This document shows, one piece after another, positions 1-8,219 of a DNA stretch of 64,000 nucleotides. The DNA is taken from assembly GCF_008711155.1 (NCBI RefSeq), contig NZ_VUYQ01000004.1, forward strand, positions 209,627 to 273,626, read 5' to 3'. The position numbers and the translations under genes were made by a program. The notes beneath the pieces were generated by a model, which had not been told where the DNA came from, did not search any database, and worked only from the letters and a program-made list of their open reading frames with translations. This DNA comes from Dechloromonas sp. CZR5. GTDB taxonomy: Bacteria; Pseudomonadota; Gammaproteobacteria; Burkholderiales; Rhodocyclaceae. Position 1 is the stretch's first letter; each line of letters starts with the position of its first letter.

Positions 1-209
1 CGCTCCGCCCAGTGCATGTCGCCCTCCAGGGCCGAGCGGGCCGTATCCAGCTCGCGCCACTGGAGTATGGCGGTGACAATGAGCATGGCTACGGCAAAAA
101 CACCGATTGCGAAATAGGGGGCAAGCCAGAGCCAGGTTTGTTTTGGGGACTTGGACGGGACGCGTGGCAACATGGCCGAATTCTTCGTCTGTCCGGGTTT
201 TACGGCCAT
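1..209 (-). CDS. N-terminus of a membrane protein of the signalling operon (partial)
   Basis: The reading frame opens with ATG at 209 and runs off the left edge, giving about 69 residues. The visible part has a basic, proline-rich cytoplasmic leader and then one hydrophobic helix at about residues 30-55, ending in LQWRELDTARSALEGDMHW, which looks like the start of a periplasmic sensor region. It lies 44 nt downstream of the histidine kinase on the same strand, so it is probably the last visible gene of that operon. A second ATG at 173 is an alternative start. The family cannot be named from this fragment; a membrane sensor (kinase, GGDEF or chemoreceptor) is a guess from context. Confidence 0.55.
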   Translation of the reverse strand, partial: MAVKPGQTKNSAMLPRVPSKSPKQTWLWLAPYFAIGVFAVAMLIVTAILQWRELDTARSALEGDMHWAE

Positions 210-253
210 TGGTACTTACCCTAAGCCGAATGACCGGAGGATACCGGCGGCTC

Positions 254-2551
254 TCAGGCTGACGTGCTATCCGGGGCCGGTGCCGTCAGCGGGATATTCA
301 GTTCGAATGTCGTGCCCTGGCCGGTGGTACTGCTCACCGAGATGCTTCCGCCGAGTATGTTGGAGGCAATGTTGTGGGCGATGTGCAGACCGAGCCCCGT
401 GCCGCCGCGTCCCATCCGGGTGGTGACGAAGGGATCGAATATTCGCGACAGCATGTCGGGGGCGATGCCGATGCCGTCGTCGCCGATGCGCAGCTTCAGG
501 CGATCCGACTCGGCTTCGGCATGCACCGTGATCGTGCCGCGATCCCGGTCGCTGAAAGCATGGACCGTGGCATTGGTGATCAGGTTGGTGATGATCTGGC
601 CCAGGGGCCCGGGGTAGCTATCCATCGTGATGGCCGGTGGAATGTCCAGGCTGAGCTTGGCAACGCTGTGCTTGAGCGTCGGGCCCAGGGTCAGGGCGAT
701 TTCCCGGACGGCTTCGTCAAGCTTGAAGCTGCGGCGCTGGGAGCTGGTCTGGTCCGCGGCAACCTGCTTGAAGCTGGTCACCAGTTCGGCCGCGCGTTCC
801 AGGTTGCGCTCGGCAATCGTCGATCCGGTGTCGATTGCTTCGACGAAACTGTCGAGCACGGAGCGCTTCATGCCGTTCGCACTGTCTGCGCGGAAGCGCT
901 TGAGCGAGTCCCGCATGGTGCTTACGGCCATTACGCCATTGCCGATAGGGGTGTTCAGTTCATGTGCTACGCCTGCTACAAGGGAGCCCAGGGAGGCCAG
1001 CTTTTCCGAGCGAACCAGTTCGTTTTGGGCAAGTTTCAGATGTTCGACGGTGGTCGATAGCTCGGTATTGGCCTTGCGCAGTTGTTCGGTTCGTTTCTGG
1101 ACGCGGACCTCCAGCTCGGCATTGAGTTCGCGTACCTCGCCTTCGATACGGCGAAACTCGGTAATGTCTTCGACCACCCAGATCGTCCGCTTGGCGCCGC
1201 CGATCTCGACCGCGCGCGCCTGAAGGAGTGCGAGAAATTCGCTGCCGTCCTGGCGGCACATCCAGCTTTCGATCTGGCCGATATCCTGTTTGTCCAGCAG
1301 GGAGAGCATCGCTTCGCGGTCGGTACGGTGCTTCCAGAGCCCCAGCTCCAGCCCGGTCTTGCCGACTATCTGGTCGCGTTGATAACCGAACAGTCGCAGG
1401 ATGGCTTCGTTGGCCCGGGCGAAAACGAAGCTGGGGCTCGGCTCGGTCAGCAGCATGCCGACGGGCGACGATTCGACGATGGTTTCCAGTTCCCGCTCGC
1501 GTTCTCGAATCGCATTTGACATGCGCTCGATGTCGGTGGACAGCTGGTTCAGTTCGATGACCGAACTGCGGGGCCAGTCGCCACCGGTTTTTCCTTCAAC
1601 CAGTTGCCTGGCGCGTTCGGCAATGGCGTCGATGGGGCGGGCGGTGCGGGCCGCCCAGACCGGCGCGAACAGCAGGCTGAGCAGCATCAGGGAAATCATC
1701 GCGGTGACGCCCAGGTTGAGCGCTGTGCGCAATTGCGGGGAGGCCAGGCCAGCCGGCGTGCGCACGATGAAATACCAGTTCATCAGCGCCGATCGGGACA
1801 CGGCCATGTCGTAGCTCCGGCCTTCGAAACGGCCTTGGTCGACGGCCTGGAATTTCGTTTGCGCCTGGGAAAATACCGGCAGGTTGGCCACGTTGACCAC
1901 GCCGACGCGCTCGCTATGCTCGGAGTCGGCCAGGATGTCGCCATAGCCGTCGGTAACCCAGATTGACCAGTCGGCCTGGGTGCTCGAATCGGTGACCGTG
2001 TCGAGAATGTAGGCTAGGGGGATTTCGCCGATGATGACCTCCTTGCCGGTCCATACGCCGATGGCAACGGCCAGGCGATGGGAGGCCGGCGAGAGGTGCT
2101 TGTCGCTCCAGACGGTGTACAGGCGCTGCATGACGACCTGGCGAAGCCGGTCGTTGCTCAGGTCGGAGCCGATCAGTTCGGCGGCCTGCTTCCGGTTATC
2201 CCGGTGTACCGATGCATAGGCGATGAGTCCATTGCTGTCGATGTGATAGACCGCCGAGAATGCACCCTGATTGATCAGATAATCCATTTGTTCGCGCGAT
2301 GTGTCGTCATCCCCATCCTTGATGTTCGCGGCGATCAGTTCGAGTTGTCCCTGCAGGATGGACAGGACGCGTTCGGTGCGGCGGGCCAGCGTGTCGCTGC
2401 GGGCGGCGAGTTCGACCCGGGTTTGCGCGGCAAGACGCGGCTGGTAATAGGCAAGCAACAGTACGAAGGCGATCAGCAGGGCGATGGCCGAAGCTGCGAT
2501 CAGCAGCAGGGTCAGTGAACTCCGGAGATGCCAGCGGGATCTGAGGATCAT
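254..2551 (-). CDS. Membrane sensor histidine kinase with PAS domain
   Basis: 765 residues. It has a membrane helix at about 14-36, a periplasmic sensor of about 240 residues (Cache-like in size, not proven), and a second helix at about 278-300. A HAMP-like segment (about 301-355), a PAS domain (about 358-468) and a coiled coil (about 470-515) follow. The HisKA motif GVAHELNTPIGN places the phosphoacceptor at His530. The ATPase domain shows an N box around Asn656-Asn660, DDGIGI at 691 and GRGGTGLGL at 714. Its ATG overlaps the stop of the upstream binding-protein gene by 4 nt (ATGA), so the two are probably translationally coupled. The likely partner is the receiver-GGDEF-EAL protein at the head of the operon. 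The signal is unknown, but the binding lipoprotein next door is a plausible ligand presenter. Confidence 0.9.
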   Translation of the reverse strand: MILRSRWHLRSSLTLLLIAASAIALLIAFVLLLAYYQPRLAAQTRVELAARSDTLARRTERVLSILQGQLELIAANIKDGDDDTSREQMDYLINQGAFSAVYHIDSNGLIAYASVHRDNRKQAAELIGSDLSNDRLRQVVMQRLYTVWSDKHLSPASHRLAVAIGVWTGKEVIIGEIPLAYILDTVTDSSTQADWSIWVTDGYGDILADSEHSERVGVVNVANLPVFSQAQTKFQAVDQGRFEGRSYDMAVSRSALMNWYFIVRTPAGLASPQLRTALNLGVTAMISLMLLSLLFAPVWAARTARPIDAIAERARQLVEGKTGGDWPRSSVIELNQLSTDIERMSNAIRERERELETIVESSPVGMLLTEPSPSFVFARANEAILRLFGYQRDQIVGKTGLELGLWKHRTDREAMLSLLDKQDIGQIESWMCRQDGSEFLALLQARAVEIGGAKRTIWVVEDITEFRRIEGEVRELNAELEVRVQKRTEQLRKANTELSTTVEHLKLAQNELVRSEKLASLGSLVAGVAHELNTPIGNGVMAVSTMRDSLKRFRADSANGMKRSVLDSFVEAIDTGSTIAERNLERAAELVTSFKQVAADQTSSQRRSFKLDEAVREIALTLGPTLKHSVAKLSLDIPPAITMDSYPGPLGQIITNLITNATVHAFSDRDRGTITVHAEAESDRLKLRIGDDGIGIAPDMLSRIFDPFVTTRMGRGGTGLGLHIAHNIASNILGGSISVSSTTGQGTTFELNIPLTAPAPDSTSA

Positions 2552-3651
2552 GGATTGCGCGTAAAGCGGCCGTTACGGACGATCGCCATGGTGGCGGTGC
2601 GTTGCGTGTCGCCATAGCGGTCGAACTGGATGGTTTCCTGCAACCCGTGGAACGGGCCAAGCTCGGTCAGTGCGTCCTTGAGCGGCATGCCGTTCGGGCG
2701 TCGTCCCAGCGCATCGAGCAGGACCGTGGCGGCATCGTAGGCCAGCGCGCTGCTGGCGCCGGGCTGACGGCCGAAGCGCCGGATGTAGCGTTGCTGGAAA
2801 TCGTAGTAATGCGGCGAATTGTCATCGGCATTGAACGGCAGGAGTATCGTCATGCCTTCCACCGAGGCGCCGCCCAGTTCGATTAGTTGCTCTGTTCCGG
2901 CCCATTCGGTGGCAATCAGCGGGATGTCCCGGTTCAGCTTGCGGGTCATTTGGGCCAGACGCGCCGTGTCGGCGGCGCCGGCAATGAAGGCCAGTCCGTC
3001 CGGACGCGACTCCAGGAGGTTGTCCACGACGGATCGGATGCTTTCATCGGCGGAATGGAAGGGCTGGGTCGCGATGATCTTTCCGCCGCCCTCTTCGAAG
3101 GTCAGGCTGAATTCGTGAAGCCAGCTGTCCGCATAGGTGCGATTGTCCAGGTTGATGGCCGCGGCGAGGCGGCGTATGCCGCGCTGCAGGCAGGCCTTGG
3201 CGGCCTGCTGCCCGTCGTCGCGCGTGGTCCAGTTGACGCGGAAAAGATAGTCGTCCCGACCGACGAACTTGGCCGTCGAGACGGTGGGTGAAAGCAGGAC
3301 CAGCTGCGCGGCATCGTGAAACGGCAACAGAACCTCGGCCATGTTGCTGGTCATCGGGCCGATGACGGCGACGACATTGGCGTCGTGCAATTCGCGGGCC
3401 GACTCGACGGCGGTTTCGGTTTTGCTGGCTGTGTCGCGGGCCAGCAGATCGATATGTCGGCCATTCACGCCGCCTGCCTGATTGTATTGCTCGATCGCCA
3501 GTATCACGCCGTTGCGACCGGCTTCGCCCAGATCGGCCGAGACGCCGGTCAGGTCGCCGATGAAGCCGACGCGGACCGGTTCCTTCTCCATGCATCCCGC
3601 CAGCAGGGTGCAGGCTGCCAGGGCAGCGGCAAGCCGGGCGCAGCGGGTCAC
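2548..3651 (-). CDS. Periplasmic binding lipoprotein, branched-chain amino acid (LivK) type
   Basis: 367 residues. The N-terminus is a lipoprotein signal with lipobox LLAGC (Cys19), then KEPVRVGFIGDLTG, the usual opening of the Peripla_BP_6 family. Later segments fit that fold, for example VVAVIGPMTSNMAEVLLP and AYDAATVLLDAL near the C-terminus. No ABC permease or ATPase gene is adjacent. The gene instead sits between a receiver-GGDEF-EAL regulator and a histidine kinase, overlapping each by 4 nt. This suggests the protein senses a small ligand and passes the information to the kinase rather than feeding a transporter. The ligand is not predictable. Confidence 0.88.
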   Translation of the reverse strand: MTRCARLAAALAACTLLAGCMEKEPVRVGFIGDLTGVSADLGEAGRNGVILAIEQYNQAGGVNGRHIDLLARDTASKTETAVESARELHDANVVAVIGPMTSNMAEVLLPFHDAAQLVLLSPTVSTAKFVGRDDYLFRVNWTTRDDGQQAAKACLQRGIRRLAAAINLDNRTYADSWLHEFSLTFEEGGGKIIATQPFHSADESIRSVVDNLLESRPDGLAFIAGAADTARLAQMTRKLNRDIPLIATEWAGTEQLIELGGASVEGMTILLPFNADDNSPHYYDFQQRYIRRFGRQPGASSALAYDAATVLLDALGRRPNGMPLKDALTELGPFHGLQETIQFDRYGDTQRTATMAIVRNGRFTRNP

Positions 3652-5858
3652 GCGTGTTCCTTGAGCCAGAGCAGAAAGGCGGCTTCATCCATGGGGTGGG
3701 CGTAGTGATAGCCCTGGGCCGCATGGCAGCCGAAGGCACGCAGGCGATCCCCGGTGGCCTGATTCTCGACCCCTTCGGCAACGGTCCTGAGGTCGAGTTC
3801 GTTGCCGAGCAGGGCAATGGTCCGGACGATACGGCTGCCCCGTTCGCTCGAGGCAAGCGTGGTGACGAAGGAGCGGTCGATTTTCAAGTGGTCGATGGGG
3901 AGTTGCTCGAGATAATTGAGCGACGAATAGCCGGTCCCGAAATCGTCGATGGCGATGGTGATGCCGCGACTGCGAAGCTGGTTGAGCAGGGAAATCATCG
4001 TTTCCAGGCTTTCCAGCGCAATCGATTCGGTAATCTCCAGTTCGAGATGCTCGGGAGATACGCCGGTTTCGGCGAGGCTGGCATTGATGAAATCGAGGAA
4101 GCTCGGCTGTCTCAGTTGAATGTTGGAGACATTGATGGCCATGTGCAGCTCGCCGAGGCCGGCCTGATGGAAGCGTTTCAACGCACGCAGGGCTTCCGGC
4201 AGCATCCAGCGACCGATGCTGACGATCAGGCCGGACTGTTCGGCAATCGGGATGAACTGTTCCGGCGGCACGAATTCACCGTTGCGGCGCCGCCAGCGCA
4301 TCAATGCCTCGGCGCCGATGACGCGGCCGGACTGCAGGTCGATCTGCGGCTGATAGGCGATGGACAGCTCGCGCAGCTCGAATGCCTGGCGCAAATCCCT
4401 GAGCAGCGAGGTCCGCTGGCGGGCAGCTTCTCCGATTTCGGGCGAGAACGTGATCGATTGCCCGATCCCGAGCGCCTTGGCTCGCCGCAATGCGATGTAG
4501 GCATTGTTCAGGGCATCCTGGCTATCGGTGCAGCCCGCGCAGGATGCGATGCCGAGGCATACGGAGACCGAATGGTCGATGTCGTCGATCAGGAAAGGAT
4601 GGGCAAACAGGCGGTGGATGCCGTCCGGTTCCAGAAGCTGGGCCGGGCCGGTCAGGGCAAAGGCGTCGCCGGCGAGACGCGCGACGAATACGCGGCTGTC
4701 GAAAAGGGCGCGCAGGCGTTGCGCGATCGCGAGGAGCAGCGCATCGCCGTAAGCATGCCCAAGCATGTCGTTGGTTGCCGCAAACTGGTCGACATCGATC
4801 AGGGTGATCACGTCGGATGGCGTACCCTGCTTTCCCCGGCGATCGAGTTCGGCAACCAGCGCGTTGCGATTGGGCAGGTTGACCTGGCGGTCGACCAGTG
4901 CGTCCAGACGCAGCTCGGTGACCAGATCGATGTTTTTGGCGCAAAGCGCAATATTGGTGCAGAAGATTTCGAGCAGGTGCTGGTCTACGTCCCGAATGGG
5001 GGCCACCGATTCGATATATGCCGCGAAGCCCTCTTCGCTATTCTTGCGGAAGAAGAGGGTGATATCCCGAGTGCCGACGATACTGCAGTGATTGTGCAGA
5101 ACCTGGCTCAGCGAACGGGCGATATGCACGTTATCGATTTCTTCCAGTCGGTGCTGAATGAGATGCCGATAGCGGCCGGCTGCCGCGATGACCCGGTATT
5201 GCTCGGGGTTGCCGGCATCATCGGTGGCGCAGACCAGACCTTCGGGGGCAATGCCGATCAGGCTGGCCAGTTGCGTGATGACGCCGTCGGCAAATGCGTT
5301 CAGTCCCTTCTCGGCGATGAACTGGTTGCTTGCCGACACGATCTTTTCCAGGCCGATGCGGCTTGTGTCGAGGCACTTCAGTTGGCTGTAGGAGCGAATG
5401 GCCGAGGTGAGCGTGGTGAATAGCCGGGCGTGGGTGAGTTCGCTTTTGGTCTTGTAGTCGTTGATGTCGTAGCGGGCGATGGTATCCGCTTCCGGGGCCT
5501 GCCCCGGTTGGCCGGTGCGCAGGATGATGCGGATGTTGAGCAGCATCAGCTCCTGGCGTATCGCTTCGACGGCTTTAAGCCCGGCATCGTCGCTTTCCAT
5601 CACCACGTCGAGCAGGATCACGGCGATGTCCTGCTCGCGCTCCAGCAGCGCAATCGCTTCCTTGCCGGAAAAAGCGTGGATCAACTCCAGTTTCCGGCCG
5701 AGAATTTCGATGCCGGACAGCGCGAATTCCGTCGCTTCGTGCACATCGTGATCGTCATCGGCAATCAGGATGCGCCAGGTCGGATCCTGAACCGAAGATC
5801 CCTGTGGCTGCCGTTCCTCTTCGATAAAGACCAGATCGTCGTCCGAACCTTCATCCAT
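3648..5858 (-). CDS. Response regulator with DUF3369, GGDEF-like and EAL domains
   Basis: 736 residues. The receiver domain (about 28-150) has an acidic pocket around ADDD and phosphoacceptor Asp84 (ILLDVV). A DUF3369-like segment (about 160-330) follows. The GGDEF domain (about 335-460) is degenerate: the signature reads AGDAF, so cyclase activity is unlikely. The EAL domain (about 480-730) keeps EALMRW, ITES, DDFGTGYSSL and VAEGVEN, so c-di-GMP hydrolysis is expected. It is the first gene of the minus-strand operon with a good ribosome site (GGAGG 4 nt before ATG), and it overlaps the binding-lipoprotein gene by 4 nt. Probable output: phosphorylation-controlled lowering of c-di-GMP. Confidence 0.9.
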   Translation of the reverse strand: MDEGSDDDLVFIEEERQPQGSSVQDPTWRILIADDDHDVHEATEFALSGIEILGRKLELIHAFSGKEAIALLEREQDIAVILLDVVMESDDAGLKAVEAIRQELMLLNIRIILRTGQPGQAPEADTIARYDINDYKTKSELTHARLFTTLTSAIRSYSQLKCLDTSRIGLEKIVSASNQFIAEKGLNAFADGVITQLASLIGIAPEGLVCATDDAGNPEQYRVIAAAGRYRHLIQHRLEEIDNVHIARSLSQVLHNHCSIVGTRDITLFFRKNSEEGFAAYIESVAPIRDVDQHLLEIFCTNIALCAKNIDLVTELRLDALVDRQVNLPNRNALVAELDRRGKQGTPSDVITLIDVDQFAATNDMLGHAYGDALLLAIAQRLRALFDSRVFVARLAGDAFALTGPAQLLEPDGIHRLFAHPFLIDDIDHSVSVCLGIASCAGCTDSQDALNNAYIALRRAKALGIGQSITFSPEIGEAARQRTSLLRDLRQAFELRELSIAYQPQIDLQSGRVIGAEALMRWRRRNGEFVPPEQFIPIAEQSGLIVSIGRWMLPEALRALKRFHQAGLGELHMAINVSNIQLRQPSFLDFINASLAETGVSPEHLELEITESIALESLETMISLLNQLRSRGITIAIDDFGTGYSSLNYLEQLPIDHLKIDRSFVTTLASSERGSRIVRTIALLGNELDLRTVAEGVENQATGDRLRAFGCHAAQGYHYAHPMDEAAFLLWLKEHA

Positions 5859-5905
5859 ATGCGCCTCCAGTTACGGTGATTTGTTGCTTTTGTCAGTTTC
5901 TCCTA

Positions 5906-5935
5906 ATTATCTGTGAATGGCAAGCGATATGGCAA
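5906..5935 (-). promoter_or_regulatory. Predicted sigma-70 promoter of the signalling operon
   Basis: On the minus strand, TTGCCA (5935-5930) is followed after 18 nt by GATAAT (5911-5906), about 48 nt before the ATG of the regulator gene. Five of six positions match consensus in each box. The direct repeat at 5917-5937 overlaps the -35 box, so transcription here is probably regulated. Confidence 0.5.
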
Positions 5936-5937
5936 GC
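5917..5937. repeat. 9-bp direct repeat over the -35 box
   Basis: ATGGCAAGC occurs twice, at 5917-5925 and 5929-5937, a 12-bp period. Both copies lie over or just downstream of the predicted -35 box of the signalling operon. Tandem direct repeats of this kind are common response-regulator or activator sites; the binding protein is unknown. Confidence 0.5.
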
Positions 5938-5973
5938 TGGGCCGCGTTCCACGGCGATTCCGTTTTTCCCGCG

Positions 5974-6696
5974 TCAGAGCGGCATCCAGCGCGCCAGAGC
6001 AGGAACGAGCAAGGCGGTGAGTGCACCGTTCAGGCCCATGGCCAGAGCGGCGAAGGCCCCGCTTTGCTCATTGACCTGGAACGCCCGTGCCGTGCCGATC
6101 CCGTGCGATGCGACGCCGATGGCAAAGCCCCGGATGGCCGGATCGCGTAATCGCATGGCGTCGAACACCCAGCGAGCGCCCAGGGCGCCGAGGATGCCGG
6201 TGACGATGACCAACACCGCCGTCAGCGACGGAATGCCGCCGATTCTCTCGGCAATGCCCATGGCGATGGGGGTGGTCACCGATTTCGGGGCCAGGGACAG
6301 CTGGGTGGTTTCACTGGCGCCAAACAGGCGACCGACCAGCACGGCCGACCCGATGGCGGTCAGGCTGCCGGCGAGGAGGCCGGCCAGCACCGGCCACAAC
6401 ATGGCGCGCACCCGTTTCATTTGCATGTAGAGCGGGACGGCCAGGGCAACGGTCGCCGGACCGAGTAGGAAATGGACGAACTGGGCTCCGGCAAAGTAGG
6501 TCTCGTAAGCGGTTCCCGTGATGCTGAGGAAGACCACGAGGGCGGTGACGGCGATCAGCACCGGATTCGCCAATGGATTGCAGCCGGAACGCTGATAGAT
6601 CCGGAAGGCGCCCTGGTAGGCGAGGAGGGTGATGGTCAGGCCCATCAGCGGCGAGGCCGCGAGATAAACCCAGATTTGCCCGATATCCTGCGTCAT
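5974..6696 (-). CDS. lrgB: LrgB/CidB-family membrane protein
   Basis: 240 residues, almost entirely hydrophobic helices. It has the family-typical C-terminal stretch containing AIRGFAIGVASHGIGTARAF. Its start overlaps the stop of the LrgA-like gene by 4 nt, the usual lrgAB arrangement. In Gram-positive bacteria these proteins modulate murein hydrolase export and cell lysis; work in plants and some bacteria links the family to small organic acid (glycolate, pyruvate) transport. Which applies here cannot be told from sequence. No LytSR-type regulator gene is adjacent. Confidence 0.88.
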   Translation of the reverse strand: MTQDIGQIWVYLAASPLMGLTITLLAYQGAFRIYQRSGCNPLANPVLIAVTALVVFLSITGTAYETYFAGAQFVHFLLGPATVALAVPLYMQMKRVRAMLWPVLAGLLAGSLTAIGSAVLVGRLFGASETTQLSLAPKSVTTPIAMGIAERIGGIPSLTAVLVIVTGILGALGARWVFDAMRLRDPAIRGFAIGVASHGIGTARAFQVNEQSGAFAALAMGLNGALTALLVPALARWMPL

Positions 6697-7052
6697 GCGG
6701 TGTCTCCTGTCGCACCGGCATTACGCTGGCATAGTTTCATCACCAGGGCCGTGATGATCAGCGTCACGGTCGTGCTGATGAGCAGGGAGAGCAGGAGCGG
6801 CAACCATTCGGCGGCAACCCGGTGCAGATGAAGCATGATCCCGGTGCCGGCCGGAACGAAAAGCAGGGAGAGATGTTGCAGCAGGCTCTGGCTGCTGGTT
6901 TGCAGCTCCGCACTGGGGCCTTGGCGCAAGAGCAAGGCGAAGAACAGGAACAGCATGCCGAGTACCGGTCCGGGGATCGGCAGGGTGAGGCTGCGGGCGA
7001 CAAACTCGCCGGCCAGTTGGAAAATGAGCAGTTGTGTCAGTGCGGAAAGCAT
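6693..7052 (-). CDS. lrgA: LrgA/CidA-family holin-like membrane protein
   Basis: 119 residues with about four hydrophobic helices. The opening LIFQLAGEFVARSLTLPIPGPV is typical of the LrgA/CidA family: a small holin-like protein that works with the LrgB partner encoded directly downstream with a 4-nt overlap. The start is supported by GGAG 9 nt upstream of ATG. An inverted repeat lies 63 nt upstream and may be regulatory. The role is probably membrane-potential or overflow-metabolite related rather than true lysis. Confidence 0.87.
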   Translation of the reverse strand: MLSALTQLLIFQLAGEFVARSLTLPIPGPVLGMLFLFFALLLRQGPSAELQTSSQSLLQHLSLLFVPAGTGIMLHLHRVAAEWLPLLLSLLISTTVTLIITALVMKLCQRNAGATGDTA

Positions 7053-7114
7053 CGTGTGGTCTCCAGAAACGATGCTTCAAGTTTATTGCATGGATTGTGT
7101 AGCCAATAGAGGCC

Positions 7115-7135
7115 TAAAAGTCTGTTTGTCTTTTA
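7115..7135. promoter_or_regulatory. Inverted repeat upstream of lrgA
   Basis: TAAAAG (7115-7120) and CTTTTA (7130-7135) form perfect arms around 9 nt in the 97-bp gap between lrgA and the downstream end of the gate-protein gene. It could be an operator for lrgAB or a weak AT-rich hairpin ending the upstream gene. No T-rich tail supports the second reading. Confidence 0.3.
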
Positions 7136-7149
7136 CAAAAAGTAATTAA

Positions 7150-8088
7150 TCAAGCAGCGAAGGCATGCCCCAGGGTGCGTACGGCGATACCCAGGCAGGC
7201 CCCCGCCGCGGCAGGCTTCCAGACGGCGGCCACGCGCCGGCCAGCAGAAATGAGGACGGCAACGCCGGGCAGATCGAATGGCGAGATCAGGAAACCTGCG
7301 CTCGCATTGAGCAGTTCGAGGCTTACTTGTCCGGCACGCCGCATCTCGTCCATGACCCCCATCATCGCCGTGCCGCCTGCCAGATACTTGGTCAGGGAGG
7401 GCAGGATCAGGATGGGATCGATGCCGACCAACTGCAGGCCGGGGGCAATCCAGGCCGTCAGCGCATCGATGGCGCCGAAGCGTTTCAGGGCGGTCACGGC
7501 CACCAGCGACAGCACCAGCATGGGAATCGCGCCGACGGCGATCTTGAAGGCCTCGGCACCCGCGCGGTTGATGACATCGAGTATGCCCTTGGCGGTTTCG
7601 GCAACCGGGTGGTGGAGGGTTTCGTCGACAACGGCCTCACTGGCCGAGAGGTTTCGGCCGAAGATATAGTAGGTGGCCGCTGCCGCGCAGAGTCCGCCGA
7701 TCAGGGAATAGGCCAGCAGCGGCCCGAACCGGAGACCCATGGTCAACATCGGAAACGCTGCGTTGGCCTGGGCCATGGCGAATACCATCGCCAGGGTGGC
7801 GGCCAGGTGGCGATCCGAGGTACCGCGCTGCTCCATCATGGTCAGCGTCGCCATCGGGGCCGCAAAACTGACGAAGTTGATCTGCAGGGCGGCGAAGACG
7901 CCCAGGCCGGTCAGCCCGAACGGGCGCAGCAGCGGCCCCAGCCGGGCAACCACCCAGTCGAGGGCGCCACGCGCTTCGAGCAATCGCATCAGCGCGAGCA
8001 TGACCACCATGACGGGCAGCAGGACGAACAAGGACAGTTCGACCGCCGAGCGGCCGGCCTTGAGGATGATGTCGATCAGGATATCCAT
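7150..8088 (-). CDS. Nucleoside-recognition (gate) domain membrane protein
   Basis: 312 residues with about eight hydrophobic segments. Two gate-like halves are visible, one around LLPVMVVMLALMRLLEARGAL near the N-terminus and one around AFKIAVGAIPMLVLSLVAV past the middle. This is the pattern of the nucleoside-recognition superfamily, which includes spore-maturation proteins SpmA/SpmB and related transporters. Substrate and role are unknown in Gram-negative members. It lies upstream of lrgAB on the same strand but is separated from it by 97 bp, so co-transcription is uncertain. Confidence 0.7.
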   Translation of the reverse strand: MDILIDIILKAGRSAVELSLFVLLPVMVVMLALMRLLEARGALDWVVARLGPLLRPFGLTGLGVFAALQINFVSFAAPMATLTMMEQRGTSDRHLAATLAMVFAMAQANAAFPMLTMGLRFGPLLAYSLIGGLCAAAATYYIFGRNLSASEAVVDETLHHPVAETAKGILDVINRAGAEAFKIAVGAIPMLVLSLVAVTALKRFGAIDALTAWIAPGLQLVGIDPILILPSLTKYLAGGTAMMGVMDEMRRAGQVSLELLNASAGFLISPFDLPGVAVLISAGRRVAAVWKPAAAGACLGIAVRTLGHAFAA

Positions 8089-8172
8089 GACTTCGGCGAT
8101 GTTGTTCCGGTGAGGAGGCTGCGATGTTACGACAGCTTGGACATCCCCGAGAAGCGCAGCAATAGTGGATTT

Positions 8173-8192
8173 CCCCCGTTTCCCGACGGGGG
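8173..8192. other. GC hairpin between two minus-strand genes
   Basis: CCCCCGT (8173-8179) pairs with ACGGGGG (8186-8192) around 6 nt, downstream of the diguanylate cyclase gene on the minus strand. There is no clear T-run, so it may be a weak terminator or a processing hairpin. Confidence 0.3.
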
Positions 8193-8219
8193 GCGCGCTT
8201 CAATTCCGCCGGGCGGCGT

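Noticed and set aside
12..426. Short plus-strand frames at the left edge
   Set aside because: Antisense to the partial membrane protein and the kinase C-terminus; no protein features.
3654..5423. Long plus-strand open frame (589 codons) opposite the GGDEF-EAL regulator
   Set aside because: It is the antisense shadow of a gene with clear EAL and receiver motifs; it has no recognisable protein features and no ribosome site.
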